A stretch of 64,000 nucleotides of DNA from Oceanimonas doudoroffii. GTDB taxonomy: Bacteria > Pseudomonadota > Gammaproteobacteria > Enterobacterales > Aeromonadaceae. Numbering within the stretch: position 1 is the stretch's first letter; each line of letters begins with the position of its first letter. The notes under the pieces were generated by a model. It worked only from the letters and a program-made list of their open reading frames with translations. It ran no database searches and had not been told where the DNA came from. The stretch covers positions 186,001-250,000 of the forward strand of contig NZ_NBIM01000002.1 in assembly GCF_002242685.1 (NCBI RefSeq). Direction: 5' to 3'. Made by a program: the position numbers and the translations under genes. This document shows, one piece after another, positions 8,978 to 18,549 of this stretch.

Positions 8978-10129
8978 ATGAAAATTATACTCGTTACAGA
9001 TTTATACCCTACATCTGAAAAACGCAATGGTAATGATCAGACGCAGGCAGTTAAGGATCTTATTCTAAGTGCCCAAGAGTTCGGCCTTGAAGTTTCTGCA
9101 GTTATTCGGTTTCAACAATTCCTTAAGAAAAAATTTAAGTTCTGCGATATTTTACCTAGATGTATAGAGGGACAGGTTTATGATGTGCCTCTGCTGGGTA
9201 TTCGTGGACTTTTTATAAAAATATATACAAAACTTATAGTTAGTCACATTTTAAAAAACAAAGAATATGATTTGATTGTTTTTCATATGTCTCTAAATGC
9301 TTACAGATATCTTTCTTTAAATATAAGGGAAGAGGTTCCAAAGGTGCTTGTAGTTCATAAGGGAGACTTCAAACATAATTACCTAAAAAGGTGCATCAAT
9401 GAGGTTGATGCAGTCTTTTCGAGGTCTCATAGTATATCTGAAGAGCTTGATAAAAAGTTTAATTTAAAAGATGTCCAAGTTTTATATTCTGGTATTCCTA
9501 GTTCCTTCTTTTTTCATTCATCTGGGGGGAAGGTTGCTTGTAACAATGAAGAGTTTTTCGATTGCAAGTTAATATATGCTGGTGAGCTAAAGTCGTTAAA
9601 AAATATCGATTCCGTCATCTTGTCAATCAAAAGTCTTGTTGATTTCGGTTTTAAATTAAGATTTGATATTTATGGTGTTGGACCAGAAGAAAAAAATCTG
9701 AAAGAACTTGCTAAAAATATTAATGTTGATTCAGTTGTTCAGTTTCATGGATGGATAGACCGGGAATGTCTGCCAGAAAAATTTTTTCAGTCTGATCTGT
9801 TTGTTATGCCAAGTTGTCCAGAAACTTTTGGTTTGGTTTATCTTGAGGCAATGGCTAACGGTTGTGTGATTCTTGGTCATAAAAATGAAGGGATCGATGG
9901 TGTTGTGCAGGATGGTGTCAATGCTTTCATGGTGGAGCATGCGACTCATAATTTAATTACTGATAAAATAAAGTCGTTCATAAACCTCAAGTCTCAAGAG
10001 AAATCTTATCTTAGGAAGAATGTAGCTCGTATTGCCAGTGGTTATGATAGCCGCTCCTCTGGATTAAACTATTACCGTGCTATGAAATCTGTGTTAGAAG
10101 ATTGTAGCAACAAATTTGGCAATGATTAA
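8978..10129 (+). CDS. Glycosyltransferase family 4
   Basis: A 383-residue GT-B-fold enzyme. The C-terminal half carries the retaining GT4 pattern: L-I-Y-A-G-E-L-K-S-L-K-N near 200-210, then F-H-G-W-I-D-R-E and P-S-C-P-E-T-F-G-L-V-Y-L-E-A-M-A-N-G with the E-x7-E region that binds the sugar nucleotide. The N-terminus begins M-K-I-I-L-V-T-D-L-Y-P as in many GT4 enzymes. Very AT-rich with AT-ending codons, unlike the housekeeping genes nearby, so probably acquired laterally. No clear ribosome site was found before the ATG. Donor and acceptor are unknown; it should add one residue of the repeat unit. Confidence 0.85.
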   Translation: MKIILVTDLYPTSEKRNGNDQTQAVKDLILSAQEFGLEVSAVIRFQQFLKKKFKFCDILPRCIEGQVYDVPLLGIRGLFIKIYTKLIVSHILKNKEYDLIVFHMSLNAYRYLSLNIREEVPKVLVVHKGDFKHNYLKRCINEVDAVFSRSHSISEELDKKFNLKDVQVLYSGIPSSFFFHSSGGKVACNNEEFFDCKLIYAGELKSLKNIDSVILSIKSLVDFGFKLRFDIYGVGPEEKNLKELAKNINVDSVVQFHGWIDRECLPEKFFQSDLFVMPSCPETFGLVYLEAMANGCVILGHKNEGIDGVVQDGVNAFMVEHATHNLITDKIKSFINLKSQEKSYLRKNVARIASGYDSRSSGLNYYRAMKSVLEDCSNKFGND

Positions 10130-10199
10130 TGCTATCTCATTTATAGCTGCTGGTTGATGAACTAGTGTTAATTTTTAAATAATCTCGGCTTGTTTTTCT

Positions 10200-11285
10200 A
10201 TGAAAATAGACTTAAGAATTCTTTATTTGTGTGATTTTGACTTGAAACGGAAGTCAGGTAAAGATAGAGCTACCTACCAAAAGCTAACAGCTCTTTCTAG
10301 TAGAGTTAATAGTCTTGAAGTCATCAGTTGCCCATTTAGAAATCCTATTTTACGTTTTCTTTCTGTTTTTCTTCTTGATATTAAATCATTTTTCTATCTT
10401 CTTTTCATGCGACCTGATGTTTTTATTAGTAGAGGGCGTTGCGGTTTTTTCACTTTGATGTTGGCTAAGCTTTTTAATATCTCCAGTGTGCGTGAGGTTC
10501 ATTCTAATGCAGTTGAAGAGTCTACTTTGCTACCATATAAGGGGCTTAAGCTTATATTAGTGAAAATCACGTCCTATATATCTCACAAGTTGGATGTTTG
10601 GGCTGATGTCAGAATTTTTAACCATCCAGATCTCTTGTGTTGGTATCAAAGTCATAGCTTGGCAAAAAAGTATGATTTCTTTGTTTATAATGGTTTTTCA
10701 CCGAGTTCACATTCTACACTTTCTAAAAGTGATGCTAGAATAAGATTCAATATCCCCGAGGAGGAAAAAGTACTTGTTTTTGTCGGATCCGCTTCGCAGT
10801 GGCATGGCGTAGAATATGTTGTTAATCTGCAAGAGCAGTTTAACCTTCATGGTGATAACATTAAGATTTATTTTGGTGGAGGCGACATAAGTGCGTTTGA
10901 TAAATTTGGATTTTGTACTAACTTCACTCCATTAGATGATAAAGGTTGTGCAGACTTGATCAGAGCGGCTGATTTCTGTTTGTTACCGGTAAAGAAAAAT
11001 AGAATTAGCCCGGGTAGTCCCTTAAAGCTTTATGACTACATTGCTAATGAAAGGTTTGTTATAGCTCAATCCGAGAGTGATGGGTACTCGGATGAGGTCG
11101 AGAGGCATGGTGTCGGATTTTCTGTGAACTTCCTTTGTCCTGAAGAAGCCCGTATAAAAATTATTGAAGAACTATCTAAAGAATGGCCAAGTGTCTTTCC
11201 AACTTGTAAGGTGACGTGGTCAGACAGAATGGAGGAGTGGATTGATGGAATTTCAAAGCACTTGCAAAGTAAAGGTGTTTTTTAA
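10200..11285 (+). CDS. Glycosyltransferase, GT-B fold (group 1-like)
   Basis: A 361-residue predicted glycosyltransferase. The C-terminal part has V-F-V-G-S-A-S-Q-W-H-G-V-E-Y followed by A-D-F-C-L-L-P-V-K-K-N and S-P-L-K-L-Y-D-Y-I-A-N-E-R-F-V-I-A, the usual order of a group 1/GT4 nucleotide-sugar domain. The N-terminal part has one hydrophobic stretch near residues 49-68, which may be a membrane-associating helix. It is the most AT-rich gene of the locus and has no strong ribosome site. A 142-base AT-rich gap follows before the next gene. Donor sugar unknown. Confidence 0.75.
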   Translation: MKIDLRILYLCDFDLKRKSGKDRATYQKLTALSSRVNSLEVISCPFRNPILRFLSVFLLDIKSFFYLLFMRPDVFISRGRCGFFTLMLAKLFNISSVREVHSNAVEESTLLPYKGLKLILVKITSYISHKLDVWADVRIFNHPDLLCWYQSHSLAKKYDFFVYNGFSPSSHSTLSKSDARIRFNIPEEEKVLVFVGSASQWHGVEYVVNLQEQFNLHGDNIKIYFGGGDISAFDKFGFCTNFTPLDDKGCADLIRAADFCLLPVKKNRISPGSPLKLYDYIANERFVIAQSESDGYSDEVERHGVGFSVNFLCPEEARIKIIEELSKEWPSVFPTCKVTWSDRMEEWIDGISKHLQSKGVF

Positions 11286-11427
11286 TTTAGGGTGGTTTTT
11301 ATATTGTTGAATGTGATGGGGTGTTTGATGCCATGTTTTTCAACCTGGTCGCCCTTTTATACGTTGCTATTTCATCTTTTTATCTAACGAAAAAGATAGC
11401 ATGTTAAATATATAGTGTGTGAATATA

Positions 11428-12708
11428 ATGCTTTCAGAAATCAATAAAAAACATTTAGGAATTATCGGTCTCGGCTATGTAGGTCTTCCCCTAGCCGTAG
11501 AATTTGGTAAGAAATATCCCACGCTAGGGTATGATATCAACACTACGCGCCTAGCTGAACTTCAGCAGGGTCACGACAGCACGTTGGAAGTAGACGATCA
11601 CGAACTGGCAGAGGCCAAGCTTTTATCCTATAGCAGCTCGCTGGATGAGCTGAAAGCCTGCAACGTGTTTATCGTTACCGTGCCTACGCCAATCAATGAG
11701 CATAAACAACCAGACTTAACCCCATTGATCAAGGCCAGTGAAACCATCGGTCAGGTGCTTAAACGAGGCGATATTGTTATTTATGAATCTACTGTTTACC
11801 CCGGAGCAACCGAAGAAGACTGCGTACCTGTGCTGGAACGTGTATCGGGCCTTAAGTTCAACCTGGACTTTTTCTGCGGCTACAGTCCTGAGCGAATCAA
11901 CCCGGGAGATAAAGAACACCGCGTGACCAATATTCTCAAGGTTACTTCCGGCTCCACGCCTGAGGTTGCAGAAACAGTGGATCAGCTTTATCGTTCTATC
12001 ATCACTGCGGGTACCCACAAGGCCAGCTCGATCAAGGTGGCGGAAGCTGCCAAGGTGATCGAGAATACTCAGCGAGATGTGAATATCGGTCTTATTAATG
12101 AATTGGCACTGATTTTCAATAAGCTGGGTATTGATACGGAAGAGGTGCTCAAGGCTGCAGGTACCAAGTGGAACTTTTTACCATTCCGTCCGGGGCTGGT
12201 GGGAGGTCACTGCATTGGAGTTGATCCTTATTACCTTACTCACAAAGCGCAGTCTGTGGGCTATCACCCCGAGATTATTCTTGCGGGCCGTCGCTTGAAT
12301 GATGGAATGGGGGCCTATGTCGCCAGCCAGCTGATCAAAGCGATGCTGAAAAAGCGCATCCATGTGGAAGGCTCCAAAGTGCTGGTAATGGGCCTTACCT
12401 TCAAGGAAAATTGCCCTGACCTGCGTAATACCAAAGTGGTGGATATTATCAGCGAGCTGCAGGATTACGGTGTGCAGGTAGATTGCTACGATCCTTGGAT
12501 CAATCCTGTGGAAGCCGAGCATGAATATGCCATCACTCCGATTGAGGCTCCTCAGGCTGGTGAGTACGATGCGGTAGTCATGGCCGTGGCCCATAAGGAG
12601 TTTGCCGAAATGGGCGTTGAGCAAATCCGCGATCTGTGCAAGCCGGCGCATGTAGTGTATGACCTCAAGTACATCCTGTCTGCAGATGTTAGCGATCTGC
12701 GCCTGTAA
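11428..12708 (+). CDS. tviB: UDP-N-acetyl-hexosamine 6-dehydrogenase (TviB/WbpO type)
   Basis: Oxidises C6 of UDP-GlcNAc (TviB) or UDP-GalNAc (WbpO) to the uronic acid with NAD+. The N-terminal dinucleotide site is [20 protein letters not shown] and the catalytic-cysteine motif [12 protein letters not shown] follow, with the C-terminal [15 protein letters not shown]. The ATG at 11428 is preferred to the upstream GTG at 11419 because homologues begin a few residues before the Rossmann strand. The neighbouring 4-epimerase makes UDP-GalNAcA the expected end product. Base composition returns to GC-rich here, marking the right edge of the AT-rich insert. Confidence 0.88.
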   Translation: MLSEINKKHLGIIGLGYVGLPLAVEFGKKYPTLGYDINTTRLAELQQGHDSTLEVDDHELAEAKLLSYSSSLDELKACNVFIVTVPTPINEHKQPDLTPLIKASETIGQVLKRGDIVIYESTVYPGATEEDCVPVLERVSGLKFNLDFFCGYSPERINPGDKEHRVTNILKVTSGSTPEVAETVDQLYRSIITAGTHKASSIKVAEAAKVIENTQRDVNIGLINELALIFNKLGIDTEEVLKAAGTKWNFLPFRPGLVGGHCIGVDPYYLTHKAQSVGYHPEIILAGRRLNDGMGAYVASQLIKAMLKKRIHVEGSKVLVMGLTFKENCPDLRNTKVVDIISELQDYGVQVDCYDPWINPVEAEHEYAITPIEAPQAGEYDAVVMAVAHKEFAEMGVEQIRDLCKPAHVVYDLKYILSADVSDLRL

Positions 12709-12770
12709 TTCTACCTTCTACAACCCGATAAGGATGCCCGTTCTCCAACAAAAAGGCGGGCATATGAACT

Positions 12771-13793
12771 ATGACTGCCTATTCACAACTGCTTGAAACT
12801 CTCCCTGCCAGTCCTAAAACCTGGCTGATCACTGGTGTGGCCGGTTTTATCGGCTCCAACCTACTGGAACACTTGCTCAAGCTGAATCAGCGTGTCGTGG
12901 GGCTGGACAACTTCGCTACTGGCCATCAGCACAATCTGGATGAAGTGCAGCGGCTGGTGACTTTGGAACAGTGGGCTGGGTTTTCCTTTATCGAGGGGGA
13001 CATCCGAAATCTGGACGATTGCCAGAAAGCCTGTGAAGGTATTGATTATGTACTACATCAGGCGGCGCTTGGCTCGGTTCCGCGCTCCATTAATAATCCC
13101 ATTGCAACCAATGCGACAAACATTAGTGGCTTTTTGAATATGTTGGTGGCTGCACGTAATGCTAGGGTTAAAAGTTTTACTTACGCTGCTAGCAGTTCAA
13201 CTTATGGTGATCACCCGGCCTTGCCCAAGGTGGAAGAAAATATTGGTAAGCCATTGTCACCCTACTCAGTAACCAAATATGTCAATGAGTTGTATGCTGA
13301 TGTATTTGCCCATACCTACGGTTTCAATACCATCGGTCTGCGTTATTTCAATGTGTTCGGCAAACGACAAGATCCTAACGGTACCTATGCTGCGGTTATC
13401 CCCAAGTGGACAGCCAGCATGATTCAAGGCGAAGAGGTGTTTATCAACGGCGATGGCGAAACTAGTCGCGATTTTTGCTTTATCGAAAATGCTGTACAGG
13501 CTAATTTTCTGGCTGCCACGGCAGATGAAAACGCTAAAAACGAAGTCTATAATGTGGCAGTGGGCGACCGTACCACACTGAATGACCTCTACCGTACCCT
13601 GCAGGCGGCTTTGGCTGAAAACGGTAAGTTCAATGAGAACGCGCCAGTGTATCGCGATTTTCGTGCTGGTGATGTGCGTCATTCACAGGCGGATATCAGC
13701 AAGGCAGCCAGTAAGCTGGGCTATGCGCCGCAGTACCGTATCAAAGACGGCATAGCCAAGGCGATGTCTTGGTATATTGATAATGTGGGATAA
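12771..13793 (+). CDS. tviC: UDP-GlcNAc(A) 4-epimerase (TviC/WbpP type)
   Basis: An extended SDR of 340 residues that interconverts UDP-GlcNAc/UDP-GalNAc and the corresponding uronic acids. The NAD site is [10 protein letters not shown], the catalytic motif S-P-Y-S-V-T-K has Y-x-x-x-K, and [11 protein letters not shown] and [12 protein letters not shown] are hallmarks of the WbpP/TviC group. It pairs with the preceding dehydrogenase exactly as in the Salmonella Vi antigen (tviB-tviC) and P. aeruginosa O6 (wbpO-wbpP) loci, predicting UDP-GalNAcA. Its end overlaps the next glycosyltransferase gene by 11 bases. Confidence 0.9.
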   Translation: MTAYSQLLETLPASPKTWLITGVAGFIGSNLLEHLLKLNQRVVGLDNFATGHQHNLDEVQRLVTLEQWAGFSFIEGDIRNLDDCQKACEGIDYVLHQAALGSVPRSINNPIATNATNISGFLNMLVAARNARVKSFTYAASSSTYGDHPALPKVEENIGKPLSPYSVTKYVNELYADVFAHTYGFNTIGLRYFNVFGKRQDPNGTYAAVIPKWTASMIQGEEVFINGDGETSRDFCFIENAVQANFLAATADENAKNEVYNVAVGDRTTLNDLYRTLQAALAENGKFNENAPVYRDFRAGDVRHSQADISKAASKLGYAPQYRIKDGIAKAMSWYIDNVG

Positions 13794-14937
13794 ATACAGT
13801 TTGGCTAACCAATCCAACGTTATTCTTTTTGTGGTTAATACGCCCGATTTTTTCCTGTCGCATCGATTAGCGCTGGCGGTTGCTGCACAAAGGTCTGGTT
13901 ATGACGTACATATAGCAACGGCAGATGGTTCTGATGTTGAACTTATTCAAGCTCAGGGCTTCGTCCATCATGTAGTGCCATTCTTGCGAAGTGGTCAGAA
14001 TCCGCTGAATGAGCTGAGTACACTGCTATGCTTGGTAAAACTATTCCGGCGTGTAAAACCTTCACTGGTACACCTTATTACCATTAAGCCGGTACTTTAC
14101 GGTGGTATTGCTGCACGTCTGGTTGGTGTGAAGTCTGTGGTGAGTGCAGTTTCTGGTTTAGGGACTGTTTTTCTCGCACATTCCGGAGCTGCTCGTTTAC
14201 GCCGCTGGTTGGTAACTAAGCTGTATCATTTTGCATTTAAGCAGAAACGTCTGGCTGTTATTTTCCAGAACCCGGATGATCGGGATCTCCTGCTATCACT
14301 TGGAGTCTTGATTGCTGATCAGACACGTATGATCCGTGGTTCCGGAGTTGCCTTGTCCGATTATCCATATGTGCCTGAACCTGAAGGTAAACCCGTCGTA
14401 GTGATGGCAGCACGCCTGCTCAAGGACAAGGGCGTGTTCGAGTTTGTAGAAGCAGCAAGGCTATTAAAACAACATAATCTTTCAATAGAAATGCGCTTGA
14501 TCGGCTCTCCCGACCCTGGTAACCCAACCAGTGTCAGTCAGCTGGAGTTGGAACAGTGGGCTGCCGAAGAGCACATTGAGTTGTTAGGCTACCGCAAGGA
14601 CATTGCACAGCAATACGCAGCCGCTAACATCGTCTGTCTGCCATCTTATCGTGAAGGCTTACCCAAGAGCCTGGTTGAAGCTGCTGCCTGTGGAAGAGCA
14701 GTGGTAACCACAGATGTACCGGGCTGCAGAGATGCCATTACTCCAAACGAAACAGGCCTCCTCGTACCGGTAAAAAATGCAGAAGCACTGGCTGATGCAA
14801 TTGAATTTTTTATTTCGTCTCCCAATTTGCGAAAGCGAATGGGAGAAGCGGGCAGAGCTTTGGCGGAGGAGGCCTTTGCGATTGAAAAAATTATTAAACA
14901 GCATATGGATATTTATCAGGAGCTGCTTGAACCATGA
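13783..14937 (+). CDS. Glycosyltransferase family 4 (PglA-like)
   Basis: A 384-residue GT4 enzyme. The start of the N-terminal domain, [13 protein letters not shown], and the following [17 protein letters not shown] resemble the PglA/WbpX-like transferases that act early in glycan assembly. The donor-binding half has [14 protein letters not shown] and [18 protein letters not shown] with the E-x7-E pattern. I chose the ATG at 13783 over an upstream TTG. It overlaps tviC and, by ATGA, the following reductase gene. Being next to the initiating transferase, it may add the second residue; that is inference. Confidence 0.85.
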   Translation: MWDKYSLANQSNVILFVVNTPDFFLSHRLALAVAAQRSGYDVHIATADGSDVELIQAQGFVHHVVPFLRSGQNPLNELSTLLCLVKLFRRVKPSLVHLITIKPVLYGGIAARLVGVKSVVSAVSGLGTVFLAHSGAARLRRWLVTKLYHFAFKQKRLAVIFQNPDDRDLLLSLGVLIADQTRMIRGSGVALSDYPYVPEPEGKPVVVMAARLLKDKGVFEFVEAARLLKQHNLSIEMRLIGSPDPGNPTSVSQLELEQWAAEEHIELLGYRKDIAQQYAAANIVCLPSYREGLPKSLVEAAACGRAVVTTDVPGCRDAITPNETGLLVPVKNAEALADAIEFFISSPNLRKRMGEAGRALAEEAFAIEKIIKQHMDIYQELLEP

Positions 14938-15890
14938 TACAAAGGACCAATGTGCTGGTAACCGGAGCCACCGGATTTGTTGGGCAAGCTTTGCTTAACC
15001 AGGTATTGAAACATGAAAAATTTCATCTTTCAGCGGCATTACGTGCCGATTGTGGCTTTGATATGTGCCGAGCACTGATGGTTGGTAATTTTTCTGAGAA
15101 TACCAACTGGTCAGCAGCCTTAACCGATCAGCACATCGTTATCCACACCGCCGCCCGTGCCCATATTATGAAGGACGAGGTAGCCGAACCGCTGGCGGAA
15201 TATCGCAAGGTCAACGTTGAGGGGACGTTGAATCTTGCTCGGCAGGCGGCAGGCGCAGGTGTAAAGCGCTTTATTTTTATCAGCTCTATCAAGGTCAATG
15301 GTGAGCAAACTTCTTTGAATAAGCCTTTCACAACGGAAGACGCTCCTGCACCGGAAGATGCCTACGGCATTTCCAAACTGGAGGCTGAACAGGGCTTGCA
15401 GCAACTGGCCGCCAAAACCGGTATGGAGCTGGTGATTATTCGCCCGCCACTGGTCTACGGGCCGGGTGTACAAGGCAATTTTGCCAGGATGGTTTGGTTG
15501 GCTAAAAAGGGGCTGCCTTTACCCCTGGGCGCCATTCACAACAAACGATCTCTGGTGGCACTGGATAATCTGGTTGATCTCATTATCACCTGCATTGATC
15601 ATCCCGCTGCGGCCAATCAGGTGTTTCTGGCCGGAGACGGGCAAGATGTATCCACCACCGAGCTGTTGCGCGGTGTGGCCAGGGCCATGGACACACCATG
15701 CCGGTTGGTGCCGGTGCCGGTGGGGTTGTTGCAGCTTGGTGCAACCATGTTGGGTAAAAAAGCCATGGCACAGCGTTTGCTGGGCTCGCTACAGGTTGAT
15801 ATTTCCAAGGCACGCAAGGTATTGGGCTGGGAGCCGCCGCTGTCGGTAGAGCAGGGATTAAAGAGGTGTTTTGATGATTCGGTTGTTTGA
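14934..15890 (+). CDS. NAD-dependent epimerase/reductase, WbpV/WreQ-like (UDP-QuiNAc synthesis)
   Basis: A 318-residue extended SDR with V-T-G-A-T-G-F-V-G-Q-A at the N-terminus, the I-S-S-I-K-V-N-G-E segment and the catalytic Y-G-I-S-K. This group is often labelled UDP-glucose 4-epimerase, but members next to WbpM-type dehydratases (WbpV in P. aeruginosa O6, WreQ in Rhizobium etli) reduce the 4-keto group of UDP-4-keto-6-deoxy-GlcNAc to give UDP-D-QuiNAc. The present gene lies between a glycosyltransferase and a small phosphoglycosyl transferase, with wbpM one gene further on, so the reductase role is the best reading. It overlaps both neighbours. Confidence 0.78.
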   Translation: MIQRTNVLVTGATGFVGQALLNQVLKHEKFHLSAALRADCGFDMCRALMVGNFSENTNWSAALTDQHIVIHTAARAHIMKDEVAEPLAEYRKVNVEGTLNLARQAAGAGVKRFIFISSIKVNGEQTSLNKPFTTEDAPAPEDAYGISKLEAEQGLQQLAAKTGMELVIIRPPLVYGPGVQGNFARMVWLAKKGLPLPLGAIHNKRSLVALDNLVDLIITCIDHPAAANQVFLAGDGQDVSTTELLRGVARAMDTPCRLVPVPVGLLQLGATMLGKKAMAQRLLGSLQVDISKARKVLGWEPPLSVEQGLKRCFDDSVV

Positions 15891-16425
15891 TATTGTATTT
15901 TCACTGCTGGGGCTGGTGTGTGGTTTTCCACTGCTGGTGCTGATTGCGGTTATCGGCATGTTCGATACCGGCTCGCCCATTTTTTGTCAGGTGCGGGTCG
16001 GCCGGCAGCAAAAAGCCTTTACCCTGGTCAAGTTTCGCACCATGAAGGTAGATACAGCCTCGGTAGCGACTCACCTGGCAAGCAGTGCTTCCATTACGCC
16101 ATTCGGTGGTTTTTTGCGTAAAACCAAACTCGATGAGTTGCCCCAACTGTGGAATGTACTGAAAGGCGATATGAGCCTGGTAGGGCCAAGGCCAGGTTTG
16201 TTTAACCAGCAAGATCTGACCGCTGCCCGGGCTGCCCGTGGCGTTTATGATGTACGGCCCGGCATTACCGGCCTGGCACAGGTGAGCGAAATTGACATGT
16301 CTACGCCCGAGCTGCTGGCCGAGACGGATCAAAAAATGATCCAGTCATTCTCGGTAAAGGATTATTTCCGTTACATTCTGCTCACGGTGTCCGGCAAGGG
16401 CAGTGGTGATCGGGTAAAAAGCTGA
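15874..16425 (+). CDS. Small monotopic phosphoglycosyl transferase, initiating enzyme (PglC/WreU type)
   Basis: A 183-residue bacterial sugar transferase that would load the first sugar-1-phosphate onto undecaprenyl phosphate. It has one N-terminal membrane-associated helix (about residues 9-28), then G-S-P-I-F-C-Q-V-R-V-G, F-R-T-M-K, K-L-D-E-L-P-Q-L-W-N-V-L-K-G-D-M-S-L-V-G-P-R-P, and R-P-G-I-T-G-L-A-Q, the full signature of the PglC-like catalytic core with its D-E pair. It lacks the extra N-terminal helices and CoA-binding-like domain of WcaJ/WbaP. Start ATG 15874 is preceded by AGAGGTG; the upstream TTG is less likely. Flanked by UDP-QuiNAc synthesis genes, so QuiNAc-1-phosphate is the probable substrate, as for WreU. 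Confidence 0.87.
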   Translation: MIRLFDIVFSLLGLVCGFPLLVLIAVIGMFDTGSPIFCQVRVGRQQKAFTLVKFRTMKVDTASVATHLASSASITPFGGFLRKTKLDELPQLWNVLKGDMSLVGPRPGLFNQQDLTAARAARGVYDVRPGITGLAQVSEIDMSTPELLAETDQKMIQSFSVKDYFRYILLTVSGKGSGDRVKS

Positions 16426-16439
16426 AGTCAGAATAAAAA

Positions 16440-18407
16440 ATGGGATATTCCATAATGCATCAGGCTATTCACTGGCTGTTCCAGCAGTCTCGCTCGGTAA
16501 AGCGCATCATTAGCTTGCTGCTGGACACCTTGTTTATTTCGCTGGCGTTCTGGGCGGCGTTTATGCTGCGGCTCGACAGCTCCCTCTTGCTGGACTCCGT
16601 TAAGCACTGGCTAGTGTTGGCGGCCATGCTGCCGCTCACCCTGCTGTGCTTTGTACGCTTTGGCCTTTACCGGGCGGTGCTGCGTTATTTGGGGCACCAT
16701 GCCACCGTGGTGATGATGGGGGGGGTGGCGGTGTCGGCCATTACCATGGTGCTGGCTGCGTATTACTTCAACGCCTTTTTGCCTCGCTCGGTGCCCATTA
16801 TCTACGCAGCACTGGCGTTGTTGTTGTGTGGTGGAGCCCGTACCATGGCCCGGGCACTGTATAACCAAAGCACCAAAAAACAGAAAACCCCGGTTATTAT
16901 TTATGGCGCCGGCGCTTCCGGGCGTCAGTTAAATACTTCTCTCACCCATGGCAGTGAATATCGCGCCGTGGCCTTTGTGGATGACAACATTGCGCTGCAA
17001 AAGGCGCTGTTGCAGGGGTTAACCGTGTATTCGCCCGCTGCCTTGCCCTGGCTTATTGAGCATTTTGGCGCGCAAAAATTGCTGCTGGCCATGCCCAGCA
17101 TCAGTCGCCAGCGTCGCCGCGAAATTGTGGATACTCTCGAAAACCTCTCCCTGGATATTCTCACCATTCCCGGCATGGCCGACCTGATCAGTGGCAAGGC
17201 GACATTGAGCGAGCTGCACGAGGTGAGTGTGGAAGACTTGCTTGGCCGGGATCCGGTTGAGCCGTTTCCCGAGCTCATTTCCGCCAATATCAAGGGCAAG
17301 GTGGTGATGGTCACCGGGGCCGGCGGCTCCATTGGCTCCGAGTTGTGCCGGCAAATTGTGCAGCAGGGCCCAGCCACCCTAGTGTTGTTCGAATGCTCGG
17401 AATACGCACTTTACCAGATAGATCAGGAGCTGGCGGGCATGTGCCGGACGGCCCATTATCCGGTACGCATTGTGCCTGTTATGGCCTCGGTACAGCAGCA
17501 AAACCGTCTGGAGGCGGTGATGCAGGCTTTTGGTGTACAAAGCGTTTATCACGCCGCCGCCTGCAAGCATGTGCCTATGGTGGAATACAACGTGGTGGAA
17601 GGTGTGCGTAATAATGTGTTTGGCACCTGGCGGGCGGCCGAAGCGGCCATTCACTGCGGGGTAGAGACCTTTGTGCTTATCTCTACCGACAAGGCGGTAC
17701 GCCCTACTAATGTCATGGGCACCAGCAAGCGCTTGGCCGAGCTGGTGTTACAGGGCTTGGCCCTGCGCCAGAACAGCACCCGTTTTTGCATGGTGCGTTT
17801 TGGTAATGTGTTGGGTTCGAGTGGATCTGTTGTGCCGCTGTTTAAACAGCAAATCCGTGCCGGTGGGCCCATTACCCTTACCGATGAAAAAATAACTCGT
17901 TACTTCATGACCATTCCCGAGGCGGCCCAACTGGTGATTCAGGCCGGCGCCATGGGCAAGGGCGGAGATGTGTTTGTGCTGGATATGGGGGAGCCGGTCA
18001 AAATTATCGATCTTGCCCGCAAAATGGTGCGGCTGATGGGGTATGAGGTCAAGGATGAGCGGCAGCCGAATGGTGATATAGAGATTAAGGTGACCGGTCT
18101 ACGCCCGGGCGAAAAGCTGTATGAAGAGCTGTTGATCGGCGGCAACGAGCAGCCCACGGCGCATCCGCGTATTCGCACCGCCTACGAACTGCACCTGCCC
18201 TGGCAGGAAATGCAGGCCCTGCTGCAGGAGCTGAATATCGCCTGTGAGCAATACAACCAGCCTCGCATTCGCGAGTTGCTGCTGCAGGCGCCCACCGCGT
18301 TTAATCCGCAGGATGGCATTTGCGATTTGGTGTGGCAGCAAAATCAGGCCGGAGAGGGCTCGTCGGCTGACAGTGACAGGAGCAAGGTGGTCGCACTAGT
18401 GCAGTGA
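16440..18407 (+). CDS. wbpM: UDP-N-acetylglucosamine 4,6-dehydratase, membrane type (WbpM/CapD family)
   Basis: Converts UDP-GlcNAc to UDP-2-acetamido-2,6-dideoxy-4-keto-hexose. The 655-residue protein has an N-terminal half with four membrane helices (within about residues 20-140) and a nucleotide-binding fold with V-I-I-Y-G-A-G-A-S-G-R-Q, and a soluble C-terminal SDR domain with V-T-G-A-G-G-S-I-G-S-E and D-K-A-V-R-P-T-N-V-M-G-T-S-K. In that last motif the usual SDR tyrosine is Met (M-x-x-x-K), which is characteristic of WbpM. An alternative start at 16455 is possible. It is the last gene of the ops-led unit and is followed by a strong terminator. Confidence 0.92.
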   Translation: MGYSIMHQAIHWLFQQSRSVKRIISLLLDTLFISLAFWAAFMLRLDSSLLLDSVKHWLVLAAMLPLTLLCFVRFGLYRAVLRYLGHHATVVMMGGVAVSAITMVLAAYYFNAFLPRSVPIIYAALALLLCGGARTMARALYNQSTKKQKTPVIIYGAGASGRQLNTSLTHGSEYRAVAFVDDNIALQKALLQGLTVYSPAALPWLIEHFGAQKLLLAMPSISRQRRREIVDTLENLSLDILTIPGMADLISGKATLSELHEVSVEDLLGRDPVEPFPELISANIKGKVVMVTGAGGSIGSELCRQIVQQGPATLVLFECSEYALYQIDQELAGMCRTAHYPVRIVPVMASVQQQNRLEAVMQAFGVQSVYHAAACKHVPMVEYNVVEGVRNNVFGTWRAAEAAIHCGVETFVLISTDKAVRPTNVMGTSKRLAELVLQGLALRQNSTRFCMVRFGNVLGSSGSVVPLFKQQIRAGGPITLTDEKITRYFMTIPEAAQLVIQAGAMGKGGDVFVLDMGEPVKIIDLARKMVRLMGYEVKDERQPNGDIEIKVTGLRPGEKLYEELLIGGNEQPTAHPRIRTAYELHLPWQEMQALLQELNIACEQYNQPRIRELLLQAPTAFNPQDGICDLVWQQNQAGEGSSADSDRSKVVALVQ

Positions 18408-18463
18408 GTGTTGCTGCGTCCAATGGCTTGTTGTGCCTGCGCTTCATGTGTGTTTCAACCCGT

Positions 18464-18502
18464 AATGCCCGTTGTTTGATCGAACAACGGGCATTTTTGT
18501 TT
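18464..18502 (+). terminator. Rho-independent terminator after wbpM
   Basis: A 13-base stem, AATGCCCGTTGTT (18464-18476) with AACAACGGGCATT (18483-18495), a 6-base loop, and a following T-rich tail. It would end the ugd-wbpM unit, 56 bases past the wbpM stop. Confidence 0.88.
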
Positions 18503-18549
18503 TTGGCGGGCTATGTTGCCCGGTGAGACGAAACAATTAAGGAGAGCAC

